From the NCBI RefSeq assembly GCF_002592005.1, contig NZ_NVQF01000048.1, forward strand, positions 1-44,478: DNA of 44,478 nt, given 5' to 3'. The notes beneath the pieces are model-generated. The model saw only the letters and a list, made by a program, of their open reading frames with translations, ran no database searches and was not told where the DNA came from. Below are positions 23,475 to 35,213 of this stretch, one piece after another. The DNA is from Mycolicibacterium palauense (GTDB lineage Bacteria > Actinomycetota > Actinomycetes > Mycobacteriales > Mycobacteriaceae). The first letter of the stretch is position 1, and the number at the start of each line of letters is the position of its first letter. The translations under genes were made by a program, and so were the position numbers.

Positions 23475-24034
23475 GCGACAACGGTGAACACGAGCCGGGC
23501 CCACCGGCTCACCTGGCCCACCTGGCGGGGATGGATCTGGTGCGCCGCACTCTCGAGGAGGCCCGCGGAGCGGCCCGGTCGCAGGGCAAGGATATCGGCC
23601 GTGGCCGGCGTTCACCGCAGCCGAGAGCGGTCCCGACAGCGGGGCGCCGCCGCCGGTGGTCGGGACCCGGTCCCGACGCCCGGGACCCCCAGACGCTCGG
23701 TGCCGCGACCCGCGATCTTGCGCGCTCGCGGGGATGGACTCCCCGGGTCGCGGGCGGGACCGTGTTCGGGCAGTGGCCGCGGGTGGTCGGTGAGCAGATC
23801 GCCGAGCATGCCGTGCCGACCGGCCTGCGCGACGGGGTGCTCAGCGTCTCGGCGGAATCGACGGCGTGGGCCACCCAGCTCCGGATGGTGCAGGCCCAGT
23901 TGCTGGCCAAGATCGCGGCCGCCGTCGGTGACGGCGTGGTCAGGAGCCTGAAGATCACCGGGCCGGCGGCACCGTCGTGGCGTAAGGGCCGATTGCACAT
24001 CGCCGGGCGCGGGCCCCGCGACACCTACGGCTGA
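23471..24034 (+). CDS. dciA: DciA-type DUF721 protein (helicase-loading candidate, Rv0004 orthologue)
   Basis: DciA proteins recruit or load the replicative helicase DnaB in bacteria without DnaC. The 187-residue protein has a disordered Arg/Pro-rich N-terminal half and the compact DUF721 domain from about 75 to 160 (WPRVVGEQIAEHAVP, then GVLSVSAESTAWATQLRM, the most conserved part). It overlaps recF by ATGA, so both are made from one transcript in the replication cluster. The gene name rests on DUF721 family knowledge and synteny. Confidence 0.9.
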   Translation: MSDNGEHEPGPPAHLAHLAGMDLVRRTLEEARGAARSQGKDIGRGRRSPQPRAVPTAGRRRRWSGPGPDARDPQTLGAATRDLARSRGWTPRVAGGTVFGQWPRVVGEQIAEHAVPTGLRDGVLSVSAESTAWATQLRMVQAQLLAKIAAAVGDGVVRSLKITGPAAPSWRKGRLHIAGRGPRDTYG

Positions 24035-24208
24035 GCGCGGTGCGGGCGGCCGATCGGGTGGGTTACCGGTGTGGTCTGACTGCCACGACAAGGCCATCTT
24101 GGGCGAGGTCAGCCGTCTTGACGCACCCAGCCCCGAGAAATTGCGTGCACGGCTCAATTAGATAGGTCAAAACGCGGCTACAGAATCAGTCCAGTCGTGG
24201 TCAAGCGC

Positions 24209-24214
24209 TAGACT
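24209..24214 (+). promoter_or_regulatory. Candidate -10 of the gyrBA promoter
   Basis: TAGACT matches TAnnnT and lies 71 nt before the gyrB GTG in a 245-bp gap. The -35 17 bp upstream (TCAGTC) is weak. A second AT-richer segment near 24155-24180 could hold another promoter. Confidence 0.45.
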
Positions 24215-24279
24215 GTGTCCAAGACCTGCTGCGGTGACTGGACCGCGTGCATGCAACCCCCAAGGAGAACGTCCCGACC

Positions 24280-26313
24280 GTGGCCGCCCAGAAGAAGAGT
24301 GCATCCAAAGAGTACGGCGCCGAATCCATCACCATCCTCGAGGGGCTCGAAGCCGTCCGCAAGCGTCCCGGCATGTACATCGGGTCCACCGGTGAGCGCG
24401 GCCTGCACCACCTGATCTGGGAGGTCGTGGACAACTCCGTCGACGAGGCGATGGCTGGCTACGCCACGCAGGTCGACGTCAGGCTGCTCGACGACGGGGG
24501 CGTCGAGGTCTCCGACAACGGTCGTGGCATCCCGGTGGCGATGCACGCCTCGGGGGCGCCGACCGTCGACGTGGTCATGACCCAGTTGCATGCCGGCGGC
24601 AAGTTCGGTGGCGAGAACAGCGGCTACAACGTCTCCGGCGGTCTGCACGGCGTCGGTGTGTCGGTGGTCAATGCCCTCTCGACGCGTCTCGAGGTCGACA
24701 TCGCCCGCGACGGGCACCGGTGGTCGCAGTACTACGACAAGGCCCAGCCGGGGACCCTCAAACAGGGTGAGAACACCCGCAAGACCGGCACCACCATCCG
24801 GTTCTGGGCCGACCCGGACATATTCGAGACCACCGACTACGACTTCGAGACCGTGGCCCGCCGCCTGCAGGAAATGGCCTTCCTCAACAAGGGCCTGACG
24901 ATCAACCTGACCGACGAGCGGGTGCGGGCCGAAGAGGTCGTCGAAGAGGTGGTCAGCGACACCGCCGCGGCCCCGAAGTCCGCGGAGGACCGTGCCGCCG
25001 AAGCCGTTGGCTCGCACAAGGTCAAGCATCGGACCTTCCACTATCCCGGTGGTCTGGTCGATTTCGTCAAGCACATCAACCGCACCAAGAACGCGATCCA
25101 CAACAGTGTCGTGGACTTCGCCGGTAAGGGCACCGGTCATGAGGTCGAGATCGCGATGCAGTGGAACGCGGGATACTCCGAATCCGTGCACACCTTCGCC
25201 AACACCATCAACACCCACGAGGGCGGCACCCACGAGGAGGGTTTCCGCACGGCGCTGACCTCGGTGGTCAACAAGTACGCCAAGGACAAGAAGCTGCTCA
25301 AGGACAAGGACCCCAACCTCACCGGGGACGACATCCGCGAGGGGCTGGCCGCGGTGATTTCGGTGAAGGTCGCCGACCCCCAGTTCGAGGGCCAGACGAA
25401 GACCAAACTCGGCAACACCGAGGTGAAGTCCTTCGTGCAGAAGGTCTGCAACGAACAGCTCACCCACTGGTTCGAAGCCAACCCGGCGGAGGCGAAGACC
25501 GTGGTGAACAAGGCGGTCTCCTCGGCGCAGGCGCGTATCGCCGCGCGAAAGGCCCGTGAACTGGTCCGCCGCAAGAGTGCCACCGACCTCGGCGGGCTGC
25601 CCGGCAAGCTCGCCGACTGCCGTTCCACCGATCCCCGGAAATCCGAACTGTATGTGGTGGAGGGTGATTCGGCCGGCGGTTCGGCCAAGAGCGGCCGGGA
25701 CTCGATGTTCCAGGCGATCCTGCCGCTGCGCGGCAAGATCATCAACGTCGAGAAGGCGCGTATCGACCGGGTGCTGAAGAACACTGAGGTCCAGGCCATC
25801 ATCACCGCGCTGGGCACCGGCATCCACGACGAGTTCGACATCGCCAAGCTGCGCTACCACAAGATCGTCCTGATGGCCGACGCGGACGTGGACGGCCAGC
25901 ACATCTCGACGCTGCTGCTGACGCTGCTGTTCCGCTTCATGCGTCCGCTGATCGAGAACGGGCACGTCTTCCTCGCCCAACCACCGCTGTACAAGCTGAA
26001 ATGGCAGCGCAGCGACCCCGAGTTCGCCTACTCCGACCGCGAGCGTGACGGATTGCTGGACGCGGGACGCAAGGCGGGCAAGAAGATCAACACCGACGAC
26101 GGCATCCAGCGCTACAAGGGCCTGGGCGAGATGGACGCCAAGGAGCTGTGGGAGACCACCATGGATCCCTCGGTCCGGGTGCTTCGTCAGGTGACACTCG
26201 ACGACGCCGCCGCAGCCGACGAGCTGTTCTCGGTGCTGATGGGCGAAGATGTCGAGGCCCGGCGCAGCTTCATCACCCGCAACGCCAAAGACGTTCGTTT
26301 CCTTGATGTTTAG
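24280..26313 (+). CDS. gyrB: DNA gyrase subunit B
   Basis: ATPase subunit of gyrase, which introduces negative supercoils together with GyrA. With the GTG at 24280 it has 677 residues, the usual mycobacterial length. It has the GHKL ATPase motifs (DNSVDEAMAG, DNGRGIP, GGLHGVGVSVVNALS), the transducer domain, the Toprim motifs EGDSAGG and DADVDGQH, and the C-terminal QRYKGLGEMDAKELWETTMDP. An in-frame ATG at 24247 would add 11 residues (MHATPKENVPT). The ribosome-like AAGGAG at 24262 lies inside that extension, 12 nt before the GTG, so the GTG is preferred but not certain. gyrA follows after 78 nt. Confidence 0.97.
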   Translation: MAAQKKSASKEYGAESITILEGLEAVRKRPGMYIGSTGERGLHHLIWEVVDNSVDEAMAGYATQVDVRLLDDGGVEVSDNGRGIPVAMHASGAPTVDVVMTQLHAGGKFGGENSGYNVSGGLHGVGVSVVNALSTRLEVDIARDGHRWSQYYDKAQPGTLKQGENTRKTGTTIRFWADPDIFETTDYDFETVARRLQEMAFLNKGLTINLTDERVRAEEVVEEVVSDTAAAPKSAEDRAAEAVGSHKVKHRTFHYPGGLVDFVKHINRTKNAIHNSVVDFAGKGTGHEVEIAMQWNAGYSESVHTFANTINTHEGGTHEEGFRTALTSVVNKYAKDKKLLKDKDPNLTGDDIREGLAAVISVKVADPQFEGQTKTKLGNTEVKSFVQKVCNEQLTHWFEANPAEAKTVVNKAVSSAQARIAARKARELVRRKSATDLGGLPGKLADCRSTDPRKSELYVVEGDSAGGSAKSGRDSMFQAILPLRGKIINVEKARIDRVLKNTEVQAIITALGTGIHDEFDIAKLRYHKIVLMADADVDGQHISTLLLTLLFRFMRPLIENGHVFLAQPPLYKLKWQRSDPEFAYSDRERDGLLDAGRKAGKKINTDDGIQRYKGLGEMDAKELWETTMDPSVRVLRQVTLDDAAAADELFSVLMGEDVEARRSFITRNAKDVRFLDV

Positions 26314-26391
26314 CGCCCGTAGGCCCGATGTCGTCGTGTATGCGGCGGATCTGGCCTCCGGTGCACACTCACAGATCGCAGAAGGAACTCG

Positions 26392-30006
<3,615 letters not shown>

Positions 30007-30045
30007 CGGGCGGCACGGGCTGCCCGGCCCACGTGAGGAGCACTG

Positions 30046-30984
30046 GTGAGTTCACCGAACGAACCCGGACAGGCCGGTTCCGGCGACAACGCCGGGAACG
30101 GAAGCGGTCCGGGTGACCGCTCGGGTGGCGGTGGTTCGCGGCCTGCGGGCCCGAACCGGCTCACCGACCAGGGCCCGCCGACCACCCGGTTGCCCGAGGT
30201 CAGCGACGTGCCGCCGTGGCAGCGGGGGGCCAGCCGGGCGGCTCCGCAGCCCGGCTCCCAGCCGCCGGCGCGCACCGCCGACGCGGCGCCGCGGCCCGAC
30301 CAGCGGCCCGAGCAGCAGCGCCCGGGTACGGCTCCCCCGGCCGGTCCGCCGTCCGGGGAGTCGCGGGCGCACCGCTACATCACCGGGACGGCGGCGCCGG
30401 GTGCGCTGCAGCAGCAGGGGCAGCAAAAACCGGCGTCCGGGGAGTCGGTGCAGACCTCGGGACGCAACGAGGTGGCCCGGGCCCCGGAGTACTCCAGCGA
30501 GCTGCCCGACCTGTCGGCGTCGGCGCCCCGCCCGGTCCAGCGCAAGACAGCGGAGCGCACCGAGCAGAGCACCCGCCCGGCGGGCTCCGGGAAGCTTCAG
30601 GTGGGCTCGCGTGCCAAGGCCGGTCCGGTGCGGGCCAGCATGCAGATCCGCCGCATCGACCCGTGGAGCGCGCTGAAGGTGTCGCTGCTGCTGTCGATCG
30701 CGCTGTTCTTCGTGTGGATGATCGCCGTGGCGTTTCTGTACCTGGTGCTCGGCGGGATGGGTGTCTGGAGCAAGCTCAACAGCAACGTCGGTGATCTGCT
30801 GACCAGCACCAGCGGTAGCGGCGGGGAGTTGGTCTCGGCCGGGTCCATCTTCGGTGGGGCCCTGATGATCGGGCTGGTCAACATCGTGCTGTTGACCGCG
30901 ATGGCCACGATCGGGGCGTTCATCTACAACCTGTCCACCGACATCGTCGGCGGCGTCGAGGTGACACTGGCCGACCGGGAGTGA
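30046..30984 (+). CDS. DUF3566 transmembrane protein (Rv0007 orthologue)
   Basis: The 312-residue protein has unknown function. The first 195 residues are Pro/Gly/Ser/Gln-rich and probably disordered. The C-terminal DUF3566 domain begins near RIDPWSALKVSLLLS (about 203) and includes two transmembrane helices (about 208-235 and 265-295, the second reading ALMIGLVNIVLLTAMATIGA). The GTG at 30046 follows GTGAGGAG. It ends the gyrBA transcript, and two inverted repeats follow before tRNA-Ile. It occupies the same place in M. tuberculosis. Confidence 0.88.
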   Translation: MSSPNEPGQAGSGDNAGNGSGPGDRSGGGGSRPAGPNRLTDQGPPTTRLPEVSDVPPWQRGASRAAPQPGSQPPARTADAAPRPDQRPEQQRPGTAPPAGPPSGESRAHRYITGTAAPGALQQQGQQKPASGESVQTSGRNEVARAPEYSSELPDLSASAPRPVQRKTAERTEQSTRPAGSGKLQVGSRAKAGPVRASMQIRRIDPWSALKVSLLLSIALFFVWMIAVAFLYLVLGGMGVWSKLNSNVGDLLTSTSGSGGELVSAGSIFGGALMIGLVNIVLLTAMATIGAFIYNLSTDIVGGVEVTLADRE

Positions 30985-30987
30985 GGG

Positions 30988-31002
30988 CCGGCGCGGCGCC
31001 GG
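30988..31002 (+). repeat. Short GC hairpin after the DUF3566 gene
   Basis: Perfect 6-bp stem CCGGCG / CGCCGG with a CGG loop directly after the stop. No T-run follows. Together with the larger inverted repeat 18 nt further on, it may form the end of the gyrBA transcript. Confidence 0.5.
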
Positions 31003-31019
31003 AATCGGGACGCGATTGC

Positions 31020-31049
31020 GAAAGTGATAGCGCCCGCGATATCACTTTC
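31020..31049. repeat. Perfect 10-bp inverted repeat upstream of tRNA-Ile
   Basis: Arms GAAAGTGATA and TATCACTTTC, separated by 10 nt (GCGCCCGCGA), with no mismatch. The arms are unusually AT-rich for this window and no T-run follows. It could be a factor-dependent terminator, a transcript-end stabiliser or an operator. Confidence 0.7.
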
Positions 31050-31102
31050 CACGCAGGTCAGCGCGGGCTTCGGCGACCGGCCGCTGCCCGGACCGGCGCG
31101 GT

Positions 31103-31132
31103 TTGGGAACTGGCCCGTCGGTACGGTAATCT
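31103..31132 (+). promoter_or_regulatory. Promoter for tRNA-Ile
   Basis: TTGGGA (31103-31108), 18 bp, then TAATCT (31127-31132), 24 nt before the mature tRNA. Both elements match SigA consensus well. Confidence 0.65.
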
Positions 31133-31156
31133 CGTCGCTCGGTTGTGAGTACATAC

Positions 31157-31230
31157 GGGCCTATAGCTCAGGCGGTTAGAGCGCTTCGCTGATAACGAAG
31201 AGGTCGGAGGTTCGAGTCCTCCTAGGCCCA
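31157..31230 (+). tRNA. ileT: tRNA-Ile (GAT)
   Basis: A 74-nt cloverleaf: acceptor GGGCCTA pairs with TAGGCCC plus discriminator A, the D arm begins TAGCTCAGG, and the anticodon stem CTTCG / CGAAG encloses GAT at 31191-31193. The T arm carries GTTCGAGTC. CCA is not encoded. Confidence 0.97.
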
Positions 31231-31264
31231 CGGAACCGGGATCATCCGGCGGGAGGTACATCTC

Positions 31265-31402
31265 ATGACCCGCGCGCTCGTCGCCGCCACGCTCGTGGGA
31301 CTCGGCATCGCGGTGCTGTGGTCCCGACGGCGCGGCGAAGTCTGGCACACCGCCTCCGGCGAGAGCACCGACTCCCCCGCGCCATCCCCCGAGGGGCCTT
31401 AG
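31265..31402 (+). CDS. DLW-39-like very small membrane protein
   Basis: A 45-residue ORF between tRNA-Ile and tRNA-Ala. It has a strong GGGAGG ribosome site 7-8 nt before the ATG, a hydrophobic N-terminal helix (ALVAATLVGLGIAVLW), a basic stop-transfer patch (SRRRGE) and a short acidic/Pro-rich tail. The EVWHTASG segment resembles the DLW motif of the DLW-39 family, small actinobacterial proteins often found next to these tRNAs (family knowledge, recalled). The TAG stop lies inside the first 10 nt of tRNA-Ala, so mRNA and tRNA overlap. Function unknown. Confidence 0.72.
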   Translation: MTRALVAATLVGLGIAVLWSRRRGEVWHTASGESTDSPAPSPEGP

Positions 31403-31465
31403 CTCAGTTGGTAGAGCGCTGCCTTTGCAAGGCAGATGTCAGGAGTTCGAATCTCCTAGGCTCCA
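31393..31465 (+). tRNA. alaT: tRNA-Ala (TGC)
   Basis: A 73-nt cloverleaf: acceptor GGGGCCT pairs with AGGCTCC (one G-U) plus discriminator A, the D arm is TAGCTCAGTTGGTAGAGC, the anticodon TGC sits in CTTTGCAAG, and the T arm contains GTTCGAATC. Its 5' end overlaps the stop codon of the upstream small ORF. CCA is not encoded. Confidence 0.97.
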
Positions 31466-31478
31466 CATCCTCGAGAGC

Positions 31479-31497
31479 CCCCGGGCACAGCCCGGGG
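31479..31497 (+). terminator. Terminator hairpin after tRNA-Ala
   Basis: Perfect 8-bp GC stem CCCCGGGC / GCCCGGGG with an ACA loop, followed by CCTTCTC. It separates the tRNA transcript from the convergent lipoprotein gene ending at 31503. The T-run is poor, but the stem is very stable. Confidence 0.65.
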
Positions 31498-31502
31498 CCT
31501 TC

Positions 31503-33125
31503 TCAGCCCACCTCCACGGACACGGTGGTGGTCTGCGTCGTCGGCGGCATGTTCTCGGTGTCGATCACCAGGAACTGGCCGTAGTCCTGCACCCCGCTGG
31601 CGAGGGTCTTGGGCTTCAGCGTGAACGGCGGGGTGTCCGAATCCAGGCCGGCCAGGCCGAAGTCACTGTCGTTGGACACGACCAGGGTCTTGGCGTCGTC
31701 CCAGGTTGCCAGGCCCTCGACCTTGTCGCTGCCGAAGATCTCGCCACGGGGGTTGAGGTCGGTGAGCATCGCTCCGAGGTCCAGCTTGAGCGTCTTGCCC
31801 GCGACGGCGATGCCCTTGGCCTTGAGCATGTCGGTGGCCTCGGCGTCGGTGCTGACCCCGACGGCCGATTCGATCGGCTTGCCGTCGATCTGCAGGCCCC
31901 CGGAGTCGGCCGCATAGCTCGCACCCGGCACGTCGGCGGCCGGGCCGACGTCGGTGGCCCCGGAGATGTCGGCGACGTAGATCTTCTTGTCCCCGTCGGG
32001 CGCCAGCTCGCCGTCGCGCTCGTCGACGAGGAAGGTGGTGGGGGTCAGGGCCATGATCTCCGACACCGCGACCTTCGATTTCTGCGGGTTCGACAGGGGG
32101 TAGAGGTACTCGGCAACGTCCTTGGTCCGCAGGTTGACGGTGACGATGCGCACCAGGGGAACGGCCTTGGACGAACCCTCGAGCCCGGGGGTGTCCAGCG
32201 CGGACTGCATGATCCCCACCAGGGTGGAACCGTCGGGGGTGATCGTCAGCCCCTCCATTCCCCGGTTCGGTGTCCGCAGCGCCAGCTCGGCCGGCAGCGT
32301 GCCGTCGAACGGCGACAGCCGCTCGAGCTCCTTGCCGGAGGCGTCGAAGTGAACGATGAAGGGGCCGTATTCGTCGGACACCCAGAACGTCCCGTCGGGC
32401 AGTGCCACCAGGCCCTCGGTGTCCAGGCCGTGATCCGAGGTGGGTAGCGCAGTGCCCTGCATGTCCACCATCGTCTCGCCGGTGGTGGCCTGGGGGTCGA
32501 CCAGCCCGTTGAGCGGTTGGCCGTCGGTGCCGGTCAGCGGGATGGTCTGTTCCGCGGTCGCGCTGCCGTCGGCCAGCCGGTATTTCGTGATCCGCGGCTG
32601 AAAGTCCGGGACGGGCAACACTTTTTCGTCGTCGGTGCGTCCGTCGACGTTGGGGCCGCGGTCGGACAGCCCGTAGATCTCGTCGCTGCTGCCGGGGACC
32701 GCGGCGATCGCCGAGCCGTCGGCGCTGTCACCGATGGCCACGTCCCCGACGGTGGTGATCGGCGGGACGTCGACGGCGTAGGTGCGCAGCGCGTCGGTGG
32801 TGGTGACCTCGAACTCGTCGGATCCGGTGAAGCCGTCGTCGGGGGTGTACACCACCGCGCCACCGTCGGCGAAGGAGATGGTGCCGTGTGCCGGCTGCGC
32901 GAACGCGACCGGGGTGGAACCGGCTGTCGCCGTGAGCATCTGGGCCGGGGTGAGGGTGAGCGCCTGGCCGGCGGCGGTGTGCAGGGCCGCCTCCGGCGCG
33001 GCGGTCGGCGAGGACGTGCCGCCGGCCGCGTCGCCGGATGTGTCGGTGGCAGACGAACATGCCGCGACGGAGAACGTGAGGATGACGGCGCCGACGGCGG
33101 CCCAGGGCTTCGCGTTGCAGGTCAT
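31503..33125 (-). CDS. Lipoprotein with an esterase-like / phytase-like domain
   Basis: The 540-residue predicted exported lipoprotein has a signal peptide ending in the lipobox VAAC at Cys23, followed by an Ala/Ser/Thr-rich spacer and a short beta-type segment (about 55-115). A large domain from about 120 to the end resembles the 'esterase-like activity of phytase' family, a beta-propeller. Segments such as YGLSDRGPNVDGR, DTEGLVALPDGTFWVSDEYGPFI and NRGMEGLTITPDG support this. Substrate unknown; phosphate-ester hydrolysis is the family expectation. The ATG at 33125 precedes a classic signal peptide. It follows sdaA on the same strand after 100 nt, and is not part of the M. tuberculosis layout here as I recall it. 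Confidence 0.85.
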   Translation of the reverse strand: MTCNAKPWAAVGAVILTFSVAACSSATDTSGDAAGGTSSPTAAPEAALHTAAGQALTLTPAQMLTATAGSTPVAFAQPAHGTISFADGGAVVYTPDDGFTGSDEFEVTTTDALRTYAVDVPPITTVGDVAIGDSADGSAIAAVPGSSDEIYGLSDRGPNVDGRTDDEKVLPVPDFQPRITKYRLADGSATAEQTIPLTGTDGQPLNGLVDPQATTGETMVDMQGTALPTSDHGLDTEGLVALPDGTFWVSDEYGPFIVHFDASGKELERLSPFDGTLPAELALRTPNRGMEGLTITPDGSTLVGIMQSALDTPGLEGSSKAVPLVRIVTVNLRTKDVAEYLYPLSNPQKSKVAVSEIMALTPTTFLVDERDGELAPDGDKKIYVADISGATDVGPAADVPGASYAADSGGLQIDGKPIESAVGVSTDAEATDMLKAKGIAVAGKTLKLDLGAMLTDLNPRGEIFGSDKVEGLATWDDAKTLVVSNDSDFGLAGLDSDTPPFTLKPKTLASGVQDYGQFLVIDTENMPPTTQTTTVSVEVG

Positions 33126-33225
33126 GGGGAAATACCCCTACCAGCGCCGGGCAACCGGGGGGTGGCGTGCGGGTGAATGGTGCGTACCGCCGCCCTCTGC
33201 GACCACCGGCCCGGGGCGGGCGTGC

Positions 33226-34578
33226 TCAGCACTCCACGACGTTGAGCGCGAGCCCGCCCAGCGAGGTCTCCTTGTACTTGTCGGCCATGTCGGCGCCGGT
33301 GTCGCGCATCGTCTTGATGGCGGTGTCGAGGCTGACGTGGTGCACCCCGTCGCCGCGCAGGGCCATCCGGGCCGCGGTGATGGCCTTGACCGCGGCCACG
33401 GCGTTGCGTTCGATGCACGGGATCTGAACCAGGCCGCCGACCGGGTCGCAGGTGAGGCCGAGGTTGTGTTCGATCCCGATCTCCGCGGCGTTCTCGACCT
33501 GCTCGGGGGTGGCGCCCATGACGGCGGCCAGCCCCGCGGCGGCCATCGAACAGGCCGAACCGACCTCGCCCTGGCAGCCGACCTCGGCCCCGGAGATCGA
33601 GGCGTTGGCCTTGAACAACACCCCGATGGCCCCCGCGGTGAGCAGGAATTCGACGACGCCGGCGTCGTCGGCGCCGGGGATGAATCGCATGTAGTAGTGC
33701 AGTACGGCCGGGATCACCCCGGCGGCGCCGTTGGTCGGTGCGGTGACCACCCGACCGCCGCCCGCGTTCTCCTCGTTGACGGCCAGCGCATAGACGGTCA
33801 CCCAGTCCATCGCGTAGAGCGGATCGTGGGGGTCGGACTCCAGCGCCGCGGCCAGTGCGCCGGCGCGGCGACGTACGCGCAGGCCGCCGGGCAGCACTCC
33901 CCCGGTGTTCAGCCCCGCCGACACGCATTCCTGCATCACCGACCACACCCGAAGCAGTCCCTCGCGAACCTCGTCGCGGCCGGCGGGCTCGTTGCGGGCC
34001 ATCAGCTCGGCGATCGACACGCCGTGCTCGCCGGCCAGGGCCAGCAGTTCGTCGGCGGTGCCGAACCGATGGGGAACGTGGCGCTCGGCCTCCGGCGGGT
34101 GGGCGGCCTCGTCCTCGTCGACGACGAAGCCGCCGCCGACGGAGTAGTAGGTGCGTGTGCCCAGTTCGGCGCCGTCGTCACCGAGGGCGGTGAAGCGCAG
34201 GCCGTTGCTGTGAAAGTCCAAGGGCCGCACGATCAGAACGATGTCGGACTCCGGGTCGAAGCCGATGAGCCGTCCGCCGGGCAGCCGCAGCCCCCGGTCG
34301 TTCTCGATCTCGGCGACGCGGGCCCGCGCCGCGACCGGATCGACGGTCTCCGGGGCGAAACCCTCGAGTCCGAGCATGACGGCGGCGATGCTGCCGTGTC
34401 CGCGGCCGGTGGCCCCCAGCGAGCCGCACAGCTCGACCCGGAGGCCGGCGGTGCGCTCGAGCAGCGCGGTGTCGGAGAGCCAACCCACGAACCGGGTGGC
34501 CGCGCGCATCGGCCCCACAGTGTGCGAACTCGACGGACCGATCCCGATCGAGAAGAGGTCGAACACGCTGACCGGCAT
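33226..34578 (-). CDS. sdaA: L-serine dehydratase (iron-sulfur, single chain)
   Basis: Converts L-serine to pyruvate and ammonia using a [4Fe-4S] cluster. The 450-residue single-chain enzyme has the beta-like N-terminal domain opening with SVFDLFSIGIGPSSSHTVGPMRAA. The catalytic alpha-like domain (from about 170) holds the cluster-ligand cysteines in EVGSACSMAAAG and LTCDPVGGLVQIPCIERN. The start codon at 34578 gives the canonical N terminus. It lies 15 nt after cwsA on the same strand and upstream of the lipoprotein. I do not recall sdaA here in M. tuberculosis, so this pair may be a lineage-specific insertion. Confidence 0.95.
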   Translation of the reverse strand: MPVSVFDLFSIGIGPSSSHTVGPMRAATRFVGWLSDTALLERTAGLRVELCGSLGATGRGHGSIAAVMLGLEGFAPETVDPVAARARVAEIENDRGLRLPGGRLIGFDPESDIVLIVRPLDFHSNGLRFTALGDDGAELGTRTYYSVGGGFVVDEDEAAHPPEAERHVPHRFGTADELLALAGEHGVSIAELMARNEPAGRDEVREGLLRVWSVMQECVSAGLNTGGVLPGGLRVRRRAGALAAALESDPHDPLYAMDWVTVYALAVNEENAGGGRVVTAPTNGAAGVIPAVLHYYMRFIPGADDAGVVEFLLTAGAIGVLFKANASISGAEVGCQGEVGSACSMAAAGLAAVMGATPEQVENAAEIGIEHNLGLTCDPVGGLVQIPCIERNAVAAVKAITAARMALRGDGVHHVSLDTAIKTMRDTGADMADKYKETSLGGLALNVVEC

Positions 34579-34593
34579 GCGGTGCCCTCCGAA

Positions 34594-35043
34594 TCAGGGT
34601 TTCGGGTCGACCTGCACGCTCGGCGGCAGGGGTGAGGGTTCGGGACGGGTCGACCGTCGCACGATGGTGAACGCGACCGCTCCCCCGGCCAGCACGACGG
34701 CACCGCCGGTGGCCACCAACAACCACGTCTTGCGGCTGCGGCGCCGCCGCGCGGCGCCGCGCAGCTTGTCCGGCAGCTCGGCCAGGGTCTCCTGCGCCGC
34801 CGCCTGGGCGGCGGTCAGCTCCCGGCTGACCGTCTCCTGCGCGCTGGCCAGCTCCTTGCGCAATTCCCGGCGCACCGCGCTCTTGCGGTACTGGCGCCGG
34901 AGTTCGGTGGCCGCGGCCCCGAGCGAGTCGACACTTAGGCCCACTGCCCCGCGGGTGACGTCGACGGGCCCGACGGCCGTGTAGGTCAGTCCCCGGGCGA
35001 GGCGCTGTCCGTGGGTCAGCCTGGTGTCGGTCTTGGAACTCAT
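34594..35043 (-). CDS. cwsA: Cell wall synthesis protein CwsA (Rv0008c orthologue)
   Basis: Mycobacterial membrane protein that interacts with the polar protein Wag31 and with CrgA. The 149-residue product opens with MSSKTDTRLTHGQRLARGLT, the family's typical start. It contains a helical Ala/Gln/Glu-rich segment (about 45-100), a basic patch (RRRRSRK) and one transmembrane helix near 107-129, followed by a Pro-rich tail. The ATG at 35043 has AAGGTGGGAG directly upstream. The open frame extends to 35220 but lacks support there. crgA lies 1.4 kb away in the same window. Confidence 0.9.
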   Translation of the reverse strand: MSSKTDTRLTHGQRLARGLTYTAVGPVDVTRGAVGLSVDSLGAAATELRRQYRKSAVRRELRKELASAQETVSRELTAAQAAAQETLAELPDKLRGAARRRRSRKTWLLVATGGAVVLAGGAVAFTIVRRSTRPEPSPLPPSVQVDPKP

Positions 35044-35213
35044 CTCCCACCTTTCTGCGGCCCGGCGCCGCGATGCGCCGGCTCGGAGATTCCAGCCTGC
35101 CACCATCACGGCGGTTTCGCGGCCGATAGGTGGCCCGCCGGCCGCGACGGCGCCGTGTTCGGCGCGGAAGCCATGGCGGCGCGCGGGGGCACGGAACCCC
35201 CAGGACACCCGTA

